Positions 47,120-59,742 are shown, counted from the first letter of the stretch. The stretch: DNA of 64,000 bases from Morinoia aosen (GCA_030386875.1 CM059567.1:52870020-52934019); one strand, 5' to 3'. Program-made: numbers and translations. Notes: a model not told the origin generated them from the sequence alone.

Positions 47120-50100
47120 AACAAACTTTGGAGTACTCGCTTCCTCTTCCAATGCCATCGCCATGCTTCCTACTGTCGAGCGTCTCCAGAAAATGAAGAA
47201 AAAGCCAGCGCAGGGCACATAGGGTGATCCTTCGTCGTACTCATGATCTTCCTTCATCCCGCTGATGGCGGCATCGCGCAGAGTTGCCGGCGAAAACTTC
47301 GCGCGCGGCCCGTCGTGCTCGATATAAAACGATTCAAGCTCTCAAATACAAAAGCTAAAATATTTCAGCCAGCGTGAAATAGAAATGCAACAGACGTTTG
47401 TTTTCTCTCTAGTCTGCCTTGCCGCTATTTTTTTTTTGCTCAGTCTTGCCCGGATATTTCCATTTCGAGGTGCTGGGAAATTGGCGTCAGTTCGAAGCAG
47501 CAGAGTTGTTCTGCAGGGAAAACTTTTCGCCTAAAAAATGCTGCTTTAAATTTGCCACTACAACTCCAAAAATATATAAAAAATTTTCAGCAATGGAAAC
47601 AAGGAACGGAACGAATATTTTATGAGCGCAACATTCGTTAACAAATTTTTCAATTCTAGGCCGTACATTCATTAGGGCAAGCATATTTTGTGGAATATTT
47701 TAAATTTTTCAGCCTTTGGACAGATTTTACCGCAGCTAACAAGATTTTCGAGTAACTTTTCGAATATCAAAGCTGCGTACACCAACATTTTGAACCTATG
47801 GTTTTGCGAGTCGGGCGAGCGCGCTTTCCATTCAGCTACGTGTTCCGGAGTTCAGGGAGAAATTTATGAGTGAAATTCATGTCGTGTTTTGAGCATGATA
47901 TTTACTTTGTTCACACGGCGGCTCTCACTAATGGATTTCACCGTAATTTATGCGGAGAACTCAATATTCCGACGTGAAACATAGCGCACAGTGGGCGATA
48001 ATTTTCATGAAGAATTAGATACACCACGGCACTAAAACGGGGGCGGGATGATCTTCACCCCCCGCAAATTGCCAATATGAGACCTAAATGTAGCACCGCT
48101 ACCAAATTAAGCTGTGATTTCGTCAGAGTGTCGAAAACGGCAGGAAAACCCAATAATAATAATAATAATAAAGAATTGCAAGTCTGTTCTCAGCAACACT
48201 CCAATAAAATAATGCCACAAAACCCGCGAGTGTATGAATTTCTCCCTGTCTCTGAGAAACGAAAAGTGCGTGAGAAAAACGAAAAGAGTAAGAGAAAAAC
48301 CACTAGAGATGCAAACAGTCGATCGCAGGGCAAATGGAAAAAGCAGGAAGTATAAAATTTGCTAAATAAATCGTTTTGAGGATGGGCGTTCGAACGAGCG
48401 AGCAAGCGAGTTGGCGGACGATAAAATGAAGAATGAAGGTACGTGCAGGAATGAAAGACAGAGCAAGTCTCATTTAGCAGTGGAATGAAAGGTAAAATGT
48501 AAATGAAAATAATTAAAAATGAAAATATTTTCCTAGTACAGTCTATTTGTCAAAATTTGACAAAATCTGTCATCTAAACGCGAGACAAACTTGGCACTGT
48601 GAAGCAGACTAGAAAATTTGTATTATGGAGTCAGGGAGCATTTACTTCTTGATATTGATTTGAATTGAACATCAGTTGTGCGTAAAGAGTCAGGAAAATT
48701 AACTCTCGATTTACAACCTACTTGCTGGATCATTAAATTTGCTTCCCAAAATTAGCCGGAGTGACTAACTCGTTGAATAACGAAGATCGTTTTTCATTTT
48801 ACTATCCTTTATGTATACTATCCTTAAGTGAAGCTTAAGTTCGCCTGTTAACTCACAGTTAGCACAGGTTCGGACGTTTCCTTTGCTGCAGTGAGATGGA
48901 ACCACTTATTCAACTCGCTGTCTCCACTTGACAGCAGTTTTAACATGGCTTCATTGAACCAAATGATTAAAGGAAACTGAAAATATTAGAAAGCCAGTAT
49001 ACAATGAACGATTTATTACTTAATGAAAAAATAATCTTCTAACTAATTTGATGCACCTTCAATGTCACTCCTATTTGTCTAGGAATTCGTTCAAGCAGAT
49101 TTTTGCACACGTAAATTGTAAATTGTGTCACATTTATGAGCATATCATGATGTAGTTGTGGGAATTTTGATGCGGAAGAAGTGGTTACTTAATTGCATGT
49201 TCTAAATACGCTAGGAATATACGATGAAATGCAAATTGAAAAGATAAAATAAGTCAATTTACTTGTGTTATTTTATTTCCGCTCCATACAACTATTGTCG
49301 AACTCCATCAGCTGTTCAAATTGGGATTTTTGCTTATGGAGTATAACACAATTTTCAGTGGAATATAATACTTTTAACAAGAGGACGGCCTGATCACCTA
49401 AATTTAAAAATACATAAAAAGCAATTTGTTCTTGTCTGCAATTTTCATGATTTTTTTCAGTCATGACTTCACAACTATTAATTCACACAAATACACCTGT
49501 GAGAGCCAGAAAATTGCCTCACTGTTAAAAAAACAGTCAAAAACACAACAAAATAAAATTGCATTATTTAGCCTAAATTAAACATCCGAGAAGCTAGAAG
49601 TGCGCAATGTTTGTGCGTGATCGTTATTTTCAGGAGCAGACAATGAGTATCTGAGAGTTAATTCGTATCTTGTTTGATGATCTCTATTTTTACTAAAGCT
49701 GACACCCTATTGAAATCTCATTTTCTACCATGATATGCTTAGAACCGAGTCGGCCTAAGTTGTATATTTTATGCCATTCTTTCGAAATAGACCCTCACAT
49801 TCTCTTCTGCTTGATCTCAAGTATTGTTGGAAAGTGGATATAGTTTTGTTTACAATACTGAGAAAAAAGCTTCTCAGTTCCGTTCGATTTCGAGAGGAAA
49901 TTTACTTCAGTTACAAAGGTTAGATTGGGAAAAATAGTCTTATTTCATGTAAGGGCTTCTACTAGTTTAGCTACTAACGCTTAGTTCAAAGAGGCAGTCT
50001 GTGAATTAACATCAAAAACACACTAATGCTCTGCGATACTATTACGTAATGTTAGGCTACTATTTTAAAATTATACGGCACACGTTCTTCCTTCAGACGA

Positions 50101-50435
50101 GCACGAAATTACTTGAAAACGTATTCAATGAGAGTAGAAGTTCAAATTTTCTCTACTTTCAGGTACAAGCAGAAGCTTTAATGTCTCTTCACAGCGTCAG
50201 TATAGTGTCGTCTGCGCATGGGATTATCAAAGAAACCAGGCTCCATTAGCGCTTCAAAGTGATAAAACTTTGTATGAATTTGAAATGAGTTTTACGAATG
50301 AAAACTCTTATAATAAAAAAAAATCTTTCATATTTTAACGCTGTATTCAGTCGAAGGACGTTCATTAAAATAAATTTGCTTCTAAGAAAGATGAAACTGT
50401 CCCTAGTTGAGAATTGTTACTGAGAACAGAGAGGG
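47120..50435. other. Unannotated interval with one AAT microsatellite
   Basis: No gene recognised. (AAT)6 at 48152-48170 is followed by a purine-rich stretch (48255-48350). The plus ORF 48077-48355 reads poly-asparagine and lysine-rich sequence from these and is probably not a gene. Confidence 0.5.
48152..48170. repeat. (AAT)6 microsatellite
   Basis: Six AAT units. The preceding GTCGAAAACGG-GGAAAACCC could be the 3' end of a retroposon with a microsatellite tail, but this is only a suggestion. Confidence 0.9.
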
Positions 50436-50449
50436 TGATGCAGCGCACG

Positions 50450-51522
50450 GAAGATATGCCTCATGTGAAGAGCATCATGAGGGGTCTGTACATGCCTCAT
50501 GTGAGGAGCATCATTAGGAGTCTCTACATACCTCACGTGAGGAGCATCATGAGGAGTCTCTACATGCTTCATGTGAGGAGCATCATGAGGAGTCTCTACA
50601 TGCTTCATGTGAGGAGCACCATGAGGAGTCTCTACATGCTTCATGTGAGGAGCATCATGAGGAGTCTCTACATACCTCACGTGAGGAGCATCATGAGGAG
50701 TCTCTACATACCTCACGTGAGGAGCATCATGAGGAGTCTCTACATGCTTCATGTGAGGAGCATCATGAGGAGTCTCTACATGCTTCATGTGAGGAGCACC
50801 ATGAGGAGTCTCTACATGCTTCATGTGAGGAGCACCATGAGGAGTCTCTACATGCTTCATGTGAGGAGCACCATGAGGAGTCTCTACATGCTTCATGTGA
50901 GGAGCACCATGAGGAGTCTCTACATGCTTCATGTGAGGAGCATCATCAGGAGTCTCTACATACCTCACGTGAGGAGCATCATGAGGAGTCTCTACATGCT
51001 TCATGTGAGGAGCATCATGAGGAGTCTCTACATGCTTCATGTGAGGAGCACCATGAGGAGTCTCTACATGCTTCATGTGAGGAGCACCATGAGGAGTCTC
51101 TACATGCTTCATGTGAGGAGCACCATGAGGAGTCTCTACATGCTTCATGTGAGGAGCATCATGAGGAGTCTCTACATACCTCACGTGAGGAGCATCATGA
51201 GGAGTCTCTACATGCTTCATGTGAGGAGCATCATGAGGAGTCTCTACATGCTTCATGTGAGGAGCACCATGAGGAGTCTCTACATGCTTCATGTGAGGAG
51301 CACCATGAGGAGTCTCTACATGCTTCATGTGAAGAGCACCATGAGGAGTCTCTACATGCTTCATGTGAGGAGCACCATGAGGAGTCTCTACATGCTTCAT
51401 GTGAGGAGCACCATGAGGAGTCTCTACATGCTTCATGTGAGGAGCACCATGAGGAGTCTCTACATGCTTCATATGAGGAGCACCATGAGGAGTCTCTACA
51501 TGCTTCATGTGAGGAGCCTCAT
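50450..51522. repeat. 36-bp minisatellite, about 30 units, with ordered variants
   Basis: The unit starts CATGAGGAGTCTCTACATGC and ends TTCATGTGAGGAGCAC. Three main variants differ at GAGCAT/GAGCAC and ACATGCTTCATG/ACATACCTCACG. Long frames are open on both strands (plus 50414-51619; minus 50417-51541) because 36 is a multiple of three. They translate as 12-residue repeats (RSIMRSLYMLHV and HMKHVETPHGAP). The plus frame extends a little beyond the array on both sides (about 15 and 25 codons), which chance can explain. I do not call it a gene. Confidence 0.95.
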
Positions 51523-51849
51523 AAGCAAAATGCTCACGCAAGAAATTTACAATTTGGAAAGAAATGACTGCAAATTAAGTAATGATACTTTTTTGTTATT
51601 TTACCATAATTTCCCATAAGGCGTAATGGACTTTTCATTGCATAGTGTAATGAACTGATAATCTCAGCCAGAGTAGCAGTCAAAATTTGCTTCTGTTATG
51701 CCTGTCCAGATAAGCTTCAAACTGTCAAAACTTGAACCTTTGAGCTCATTTGTTGTAAATATCTGACATCAGTTCAGATACTAATTAAAATGCAAACGAA
51801 ATAATATTCGGGCAGTCAACTTCATTACTAGAGTATTTTTCCCTGTAAA

Positions 51850-52310
51850 TGCTGTCAGCTGAGAGCCCTCTATCTGCTTAGAATCCTTTGTCTGCTGAGA
51901 ACTCTCAATTTGCTAAGAAACCTACTCAGTTTAATTTTTTCGCCACCTGCATGCATATTTTTCGCCGCCCAAGTAATTAAATCGCCTTGGGCGGCAAAAA
52001 ACATGCATGCTCCGGCAAAGAAGTTAGACTGGGTAAGTTTAGTGAGAACCTTGAGTCAGTTCAGAATCTTCTGTTTATTGAGAACCAGGTTAGCTGAGAA
52101 GTCTCAGTTAATTTAAAACCTTCAGTCAGCTCAGAACTTTCCTCAGAATCCTGAGTTCAGTCAGCTCAGAACCTTCTTCAGAACCCTCAGTTCAGTCAGC
52201 TCAGAACCTTCTTCAGAACCCTCAGCTTAGTCAGCTCAGAACCCTTAGTTAACTCACAACTCTCAGTACGAGGTCAGCAGAGAACTCTACACTGAATAGG
52301 TCTCCACTGA
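51850..52310. repeat. Degenerate CAGCTCAGAACC-type array interrupted by a MITE
   Basis: Short CTGAGAACC/CAGCTCAGAAC-type units of about 17-18 bp run from about 51850 to 52310. In the centre they form cleaner 35-bp units (GTCAGCTCAGAACCTTCTTC anchored at 52160, 52195 and 52230). The array is split by the MITE at 51925-52033, so the array predates the insertion. Confidence 0.85.
51925..52033 (-). mobile_element. Short palindromic MITE (GCATGCATG family), copy 2
   Basis: The reverse complement of copy 1 (28658-28765) aligns over the full length: CTCAGTTTAATTTTTTCGCC at the left, CGCCGCCCAAGTAATTAAAT in the middle, ACATGCATGCTCCGGC and AAGTTAGACTGGG at the right. It is inserted into a degenerate tandem array. 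It is non-coding; the 51910-52116 open frame is spurious. Confidence 0.82.
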
Positions 52311-55300
52311 GCGACAACTCCGCAGACGTTAAGCCATTTTTCATTTCAGGATTTTCTCTAGCAGTTTTCAGAATTTTTATTCGTCGTAAGGCTCATACAA
52401 AATGTATTAATTCATTCATGATCTCTTTTGATCAGATGCCATATTGTAACAGCTATAATTCTACTGTGTACTAGGGGCGTCAAAATGACATGAGATGTTT
52501 TCCTAAAATAAATCTTCCAGATGTGGATGACAAACAAATATATCTATTTTAATAGTCACCGCGATTAAAATATTCTTGCACTAGTGCACTGGTGAGACTC
52601 GTTATCACAGGGAAAATCATTGAACATTCTTAAGAGCGTCACAGTCAGACGGACCAACCAACCAAGCAACCAGCAACTGTGTGTAGGGGATTAATATAAT
52701 ATAATATAGTGGATTAATTGAGCACAAGTTCAGATTTGCTATTAAGTTCGTGTAAGCAGGGGAAGTGGGAGTTTGTTTTAGTGCAATGTCAAGTATAAAT
52801 TATGCAAATGTGATGCCATGAGCGAGCATAGTTTTTACAGCGCTTTGGCTTCCGTATTCCATTGTGAGAATATTATATGTACCAATAATTTTTTAAAACT
52901 AGAAATTAAAAAATTTACTTCGAAATTAAATTAACATGAATAGAGAACATATATCTAAGATTAACCTGCTCCCAGGAAATATGCTTCACTCATACACGGC
53001 TTAAAAATTATGTTCGTTTGCAGATACCCGAACGATGTTCTCAAGCATTGAATCAATATTGTGCAGTTGCTTTCAAGCATGCAAAGAATCACGATGTTTT
53101 CAAACAAAATATACGGTCATTCAAGCAAACTTCGACCCTCAATTAAGAACCCTCAACCAACAGCGAGCTTGCAGTCAATGTTTCAAACCAATTAAATTGA
53201 AAAATTTAAAACAACCAATTAAATTAAACGTAAACCAATTAGTGAAGTGAAAAATAAACCATTTAGTGAAAATGGGTACGGAAAAATACATAATATTTTT
53301 AAATTCTTGCCACCAGCAGAAACCCAATACTGTTGACAGCGCCTTTCAAGTCTCCTCAGAAAACCCGAAACAAACGATCCAGAAGTAAGCAAGACAGTGC
53401 AACACTACACTGGAAGCATCGGTCTCTGGCGGGAGTCGAGCTCTAGGAAGATACTCGCTCGTTTTGAATCATTTTCAGTTCTTTTTCTGCCTGGAAAACT
53501 GGCTTACGAGAGCCGGAATTCCACGTTTTGAGCATTAGTCAACTAGGGCAGAATATCAGGGGAATACTGATGATCACACTGCACTGTCGTATGTAAATAT
53601 AGTAATTTTGCGCATGCTAGTTCTAAGCAACCATGCACATTAGAATTAGAGAATTTCCATCAACATCTAGAACGTTTTAAAAATGAGCAGTTGGTTACTG
53701 GCTGTAATTAGGCTAAGCTATAATAGTTCTTAGGACTATCATACTTAGGAATTCAAAAAAACATGATTTTTATGCTAATGCTGGCTCAAATCTGCATTTT
53801 TATAACACTCACATAAGTTACAAAGGGGAAGCAGTGAGTCTTTTAAGTGTTGAATATAGCATCTAACGTTTTTTCAAGTTACTTCAGAAAACTCTCAAAG
53901 TAATTTCTGGACGATATTTCCATCGTTGGAGTTTAAAATACAAACTTCAGAGTCTTTGAAAGCGGACGCAAATCGGTTGCCCTGAGATCAAACATTTCCT
54001 GAAGCCTTGCTGCTGAATTGTCGCTTCAGTTCGGTCTGGTTGGCTAGCGAAAGGAACATTAGAAACATTTTGAAGACATTTATTAAACCAATATCAAATA
54101 TGATAACAAAATACGAATATTCATGACGACAAACATCTACATTTCTCACTCGGCATTCCCAGTAGCGTAGCGTAGATACTGATTTCTAGTATTTACAACT
54201 AATTACATTAACCCTGAATTTTTTCTCTCGTGCTGGAATGAAATGGTTTTTGAAAGTTTTATAGGTTGCATGCAAACGTAGAGACTTTTTAATAGTCTCA
54301 CCCACGAGGTTTACCTACAACTCACTTAATTACATTTCCAGGTTTACGTTACTCAATTTGTCCATACCTGCCGGAATGAAGAAATGATCCTATAGGTATT
54401 TCGAGAGTCAGTGTGTTCGCCCACATGCTGCGTTTTTTACCCAGTTTATAAACTACTAGTATACTGTCAAAAATTTGTGATGACAATGTCAGGTATCTCG
54501 ATGTAAAGCAATTTCAGTCCCTATATACCACGGTATTGACAGCCCTTAAAAGAAATAGACGCCAGCTCAGTACAAAGGGATGCGACAACACTGTGAAGCC
54601 CTGGTATGTGCTCGCTATTCAAGCGATGCAAACAACCTTGAATGTCAGGTTCATATTTTATGGGTCATCAAAAACATTAAAGAGTAGCGTGTTCCAAGGG
54701 AACACAGGGAGAGAATAGGAGGGTATATCTGTGGGTGAAATGTCTTCATACTCTAAATCATCAAACTTTGAGTTAGTGGAAGTATCAAGTGGATCTTATT
54801 CAGTTATTTAACAGTCATAGGCAGTTTTAAGTAAAATTTGTCTCAACTTAATTCAATCTAGCAAAAAGCATGGGTTACGCATTAGAAATAATTTAACCAG
54901 TGATATTAACATGTTGGTTTGCGCAACGAATGTTGAACAAGAAGGCAATAGTAATGTTATAGTAGTGTCAACAAACCTAGGCTGACTGGCTGTGTATATA
55001 ATATACAATACTTATGAAATTAGATAACGAAAGCTGAGAGATAACAAGCACGACTAAAATACTTTTCATTTTGTTGTAATGTGAGTGCAGAGGCATTAGT
55101 ACCGGCGTGAAATAGGCCTACCCTATTTCTGGAGTATGTATTGTTCTGCCAGTAATGACATGACGCGCTTGTGGTTGCATTGCTTACATTATAAGACAAT
55201 AAAAGGGATGAAAAGCTGCGTTGGCTGAAATTTTTCCTGCAAAACTTTATGGACTACTTTATGATATAACTTCTAAGTTATAACATTATAAAACCATAAT

Positions 55301-58300
55301 ATTTATCTCAATAAAAACAAATGGAGTATTCACAGTAAATTTTCAGGTAAATTTTAAAAGTCATCACATGGTTTCGCTTTAAACGAACAAATTACACATA
55401 ACCCTGCTCCAGTATTTCAGAGGAGCCTAAAAGCCGAGAAACTACCCTATTTGACTTTATCATGTTTCTTCAGAAACAAAAAAATTTCAAAGCAACTCGC
55501 TAAAACGACACAATCCCGAGAGGAGAAAGACCGTGGGAACCGCGAAGAGCAAAACCATTGAAACAAATGTGGCTGCGGTGCAAGACTCGACCAAGTTCTT
55601 CTCCACAAACGTCGCGAGATGAAAATAAGAAAAAATCTCGAGGCAAAGAGCGGCAGGTAGGCGGCTTGTGCAGGCCTTGCTTCTTGTTTACGGAGCCAAG
55701 CGTCGTCTCTCAGCAAGAAATTAATGACTCAGCGCTTCGAGCTCAGCAAGAAATTTGCACGATGATGTCCTGCAAAACACCTTGCCTCCCCAGTCTGTTT
55801 TCGCGAGCAAATTATTTTTCGAGCGCTGAAAATTGTCATGAAAGAGTGCTGAAGTTATTGTAGTGCAGAGATAAGGAGCGATTGCATCAAAGGAACTGGG
55901 CTTGCATATAATGTTCCTGCTGATGTTTTTAATTGTGGTTATAGAAAAGTATTCGCATGTACAGCAGTTGTGGCTAGGAAAGTTTCAATGTACTTGTTTT
56001 TTCTTAAAATTATGTTTTAGACCATAATTATCATCCATTTCTTGACATCTATTGTCATATTAAGCATGCTCTTACGCATTTTTGAACAAGTATTAACCAT
56101 TAAGTTTGTATTTATACCTAAATTTCTAATACAGCAAAAGGTTTGATCACAGGATCAATTCATACACATACCTGTGGTCATGAAATGAAATTAAGTCAAT
56201 TTCACTCTAACTATTTCTAATCTAAATTTAAAAGCTCTGAGTTATCAAGTTTCTTCACTGAAATATCACTACCTATTCGGGTTTCTTTGTGAAATATTTC
56301 CTCATGGATAACAATTGTAGATGACGATCCCATGTAATAAAGATGTAATAACATTGGTCAATCATAGACTTTCCTGTAGCCGAAAACTGGGTGCAAGTGC
56401 GACTCCCAGCATCCAAACACGGCTCCAAATCTCGAAGATTTTATTTGAAAGAACCAATCTAGATTCATTATCTTTTGCGGCAGCTGTCGGTGGTCCCGCT
56501 GCTCTGCAGCTCGGCATGTAATTTACCCCTTCAAAGAATTCAATTAGGCCCGAGATCTGCAGTTTTATTATATAAGGAAGCCTGGAGGCTCTGCGAAAAA
56601 GAGCGACAGTCATGAATGAGACAGACAAAGTTGCCGAACCTCGAAGAAAATTAGTTTCCTGCTCTGATGAATCACAAAAAAAGGTGTGTGAGGCGCCTGG
56701 ATTTTTCTGAATCAGAAAATCTAAAATCAAGAGGAAATAACTCGTGACGCTGCAATCTCAAAAATTGCCACTTTGTATTGAAACTCGAGAATAACACAGT
56801 ACTGAAAGCAGAGGGAGGCATTCAATGGAATTCAATTCTCACCCTTCAATTGAAAGGTACAAAAAGAAAAAACTGCTAAATTTCTATACCATTCAGAAGG
56901 AATATTCTAAAATCCGGCAGTATTATTAATTTTAAAATAATTATTATTGATGATGCTGGCTAACTTGTGTGACGCTATTTGCTTGATTCATTTTTAATTC
57001 AATAATCTTTTGACTAACCTTATGCAAACCTAAGAAGCACATTGGTTTTTGTCCATGACAAGCTTCAATTCTTTTGACCTAGTTAACAATGCAGTTTTAG
57101 CATCAAGAATTTAGCCCTTTAACATCGTTTTCAAAAAGTAATTACTATTATAGTGAAAAAACCATATTTTCTCGCGACATAAGAAAACCGAGGTGTATGA
57201 ATGTTATGCATGATCTTGCATGGCGTGCGCAATGACGCGTCAAAAGCACCATGAATGCAACTAAGCGCAATAATAATACATTTGTAGCCCGGTAAGTTAA
57301 TTAACTGTCAGCGCTATGCCGACACAATAATTGAGGCAGTAAATCACAGAGCTAAGCTGGAGCCGCTTGATCCCAACGCTCATAAGATGAGCCCTCGAAA
57401 ATGGTTTCGAAATCCCCGAGCGACGAGGCGCTGGGGGCGAGCTGTACGCAGAGCGTTTCTTCCTGCTGGGGTCCGTGTAAAGCTGTGCTTTCTAAACAAG
57501 TCAAGGAGATTTGATTTGTTTGAGTATCAGAGATACGGCGGTAATAGCTTCTAAGTCATTGAGATGATCTTTTTCAGCTTCACCTTCTGGGGATGTGCGC
57601 GGGCACAGAAGAAATTAATGATCAAGACAAGTGATTCACCGGACAAGGAACACGATGAATGGTATAGAAGCAGAGAAGAAGTCTTTACTCTGAGACATTC
57701 TAGCGAATCGCATTTTATTCAATTTTACAGCGACGCTTAAGAAGCACGTACGAGAGGGTACAGCGGCAGACATAACATGCAAAACAAACTCCGTCTGTTA
57801 AAGAAGCGTACATCTACGACACCTTCCCACAGCAACGAGCTGTCATAAACAACTTTTAACGGTGAAGATAGAGCATTGACGACATCTCTGGCGGCTGTAA
57901 CTTGGCTTGTGCAACTTACTCTAGCAAAGCTAAGAAAGACAACGAACTATTTAAATTTTTTATTGTGGCAATGGGATTTGTTATAGTTAGATGTTATGAG
58001 ATTATCAGCTTGAATTAATTCATGCGTGCGAAACATTTTAACGAATTTGATCACATGACGTTTGTGTTATGAAAAGATCTGAGAAAATTGTGCAGTTGTA
58101 GGGATTGAGTTATCAAGTTTACATGATGTCTCTTACACATTTTTCTTGAAATTCCAGATTAAATCACAGCCTTAGGTTGTTAGTATCAAATTTAAGATGT
58201 GACGTTCAAGTTTCTGGAAGCCAAATTCTGGCCTTGAGAGTTCGTGTACTAAATTGAGTTTCTGCGGAATTTCTAAAGAGTGATTACTTGTCTCCACCTA

Positions 58301-58826
58301 GTCATAGTGGTATAAAATTTGAAATAAAACTAGAGAGCTAATTGGGTTGCAGTAAATTAATGAATTTGCATCCAGCAAAATAAATAAAAATTGATTACAC
58401 AGATAATTTTCTGAAATAGGTTTAATTTACGCATAATTCATCTGGACGAGGAACAGTACGAACAGACCGGCATTTAGTTACTGTGCATTTGTGTATAGCT
58501 TTTTTTTTGTCTATGAATGCTGCGGGACATTTATCTAATTTATCTAATTTAAAATCTGCTCAATGTCTCCAATGGTCTTCTGTAATGCAGCGCAGTGAGG
58601 CACTTGATTTAGGGCCGATTTGGAGGCTCACAAAGTACTGGTTTGAAGTCTGGAGAAGATCGGTCACAGAACCTCGAAATTTAGTGCCGTAAAAACTATA
58701 CGCGCGTTACTTCAGTAAATGCCATCAAAAAATAGGGTGGTCGTTACTGTATACCTGCCAACTGAGGTTTGGTTCAGCTCAGTGGCGTTGACTGACTGAT
58801 TTACTGCAGCAGCACGGGCAGCTGTT
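52311..58826. other. Long unannotated interval
   Basis: No gene recognised. An AACCAATTAAATT-type motif is reiterated at about 53187-53275. The frames at 55447-55716, 55558-55863 and 56362-56730 carry no domain I can name. Confidence 0.5.
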
Positions 58827-59362
58827 GTGCAAGAAAACTGCGGTAAAAGCGCTCATGGCGTCTGCATCGGAGTATTATTGTCAGTGCGTAGAACTGCTGA
58901 AGAACTGCGCCGAGTTTTCAAAGGCTTATGTGTGCGCATCTTTCTCAGAAGATTCACAGAAAAAACTTTCTTTAAATTAGGTTGGAGCCCTCTTGATTGT
59001 TTCAAAATATACCGTCTGCCTACTGAACTGTGCTCTCGTATAATCTATGAGTATTGTTGCCCGCTGTGCGGGTCTAGCTATTTGGGTTGCACCCAACGTG
59101 GTTTTAGAACTGCTGTAGATTTTTTGAGCACGTTGTTAGATGCTCCAGAAAGGGTAGAGTTTTAGCCAAGCCATCTTTTGTAGCCATCAGGGATCACGCT
59201 GAGCACTGTAGTGTAATAGTAAGCAAATCTGATTTTTCAGTTTTAAGTTTCTGTGCAAATAAAAACGACCTACATATACTAGAATCTCTGTACATTAAAC
59301 TATTGAAACCAGCTTTAAATTCCATGTTATCATCATTCCAGTTAGAAATGGCCCAATTTTAA
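58827..59362 (+). pseudogene. GIY-YIG endonuclease end of a Penelope-like polymerase, frameshifted
   Basis: In the frame open from 58827 the protein reads a linker (AEELRRVFKGLCVRI) and then the GIY-YIG core: IIYEYCC in the GIY position, a CPLCG pair of cysteines, and SSYLGCT in the YIG position. Near 59105-59108 the homology leaves this frame, which stops at 59163-59165. It resumes in the frame starting at 59108 (FEHVVR, then AIRDHAEHC), continues through DLHILESLYI and KPALN, and reaches TAA at 59360-59362. The C-terminal ILESL...KPALN block and the DHAEHC block are hallmarks of Penelope-family endonucleases. At least one frameshift makes it non-functional as a single protein. In intact elements this domain nicks target DNA for reverse transcription. 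Confidence 0.78.
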
Positions 59363-59474
59363 AAAATTAATTGTATATAGTCTCTCCATTTCCTTTTTTC
59401 GCACTATTTTAAGTTGTATTCTTTTTGTCTTTTAGCCGAGTCTTATTCTCTGTATTTCAATTATCTTCCACAGG

Positions 59475-59507
59475 TGTTGATAATGGCTTGAGTTGAGTCG
59501 AAACGTT
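59475..59507 (+). ncRNA. Hammerhead-ribozyme-like core in Penelope remnant A (degenerate)
   Basis: TTGATAA, a 4-bp stem with GGCT and AGTC, then GAAAC follows the CUGAUGA-stem II-GAAA layout, with two substitutions in the first box. The same layout is at the equivalent place in remnant B. Stems I and III were not established, so activity is not claimed. Confidence 0.4.
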
Positions 59508-59540
59508 CACTAATTAAAAGGATTTTTAAATCAGCTGTTT

Positions 59541-59690
59541 TTACTATAATTTTCATTTTGAAACTTTCTTTAGTGATGGGCTTCTCATTCAAAAAGTTAC
59601 GTTTTTGCAGATTTCTCAAATAGTAGTACTTATAGGGCGGTTCTTAGGGAATCTTATTCTCAATATAAAAAGAAGAACCAACGTAATGGA
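59541..59690. other. Short spacer between the two Penelope-like remnants
   Basis: AT-rich; holds the junction between the two tail-to-tail 3' ends. No separate feature seen. Confidence 0.5.
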
Positions 59691-59709
59691 GAACATTTAA
59701 TGAGGCAAA

Positions 59710-59742
59710 CGATTCGGAATACAAGTTATTCCATCATCAGTG
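59710..59742 (-). ncRNA. Hammerhead-ribozyme-like core in Penelope remnant B
   Basis: Minus strand: a perfect CTGATGA box, a perfect 5-bp stem II (GGAAT with ATTCC), then GAATC where the consensus is GAAAC. It is preceded by TCTTCCAGCA, which aligns with TCTTCCACAGG upstream of the equivalent motif in remnant A. Penelope-like elements are known to carry hammerhead motifs. The GAATC change would probably impair cleavage. Confidence 0.45.

Larger units (their letters stand above)
58827..59540 (+). mobile_element. Penelope-like retroelement remnant A (3' part)
   Basis: Contains the decayed 3' end of a Penelope-like element: the linker after the reverse transcriptase, a GIY-YIG endonuclease domain, and a 3' untranslated segment. 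The segment has a hammerhead-like core, TTGATAA (59478-59484), GGCT/AGTC able to pair (59486-59489 with 59497-59500) and GAAAC (59501-59505), then TTCACTAATTAAAAGG. The reverse transcriptase itself is absent or beyond recognition, which is usual for 5'-truncated copies. It ends tail to tail with remnant B. Confidence 0.75.

Noticed and set aside
48077..48355. ORF with poly-asparagine and lysine-rich tail
   Set aside because: It is built from an AAT microsatellite and a purine-rich low-complexity stretch.
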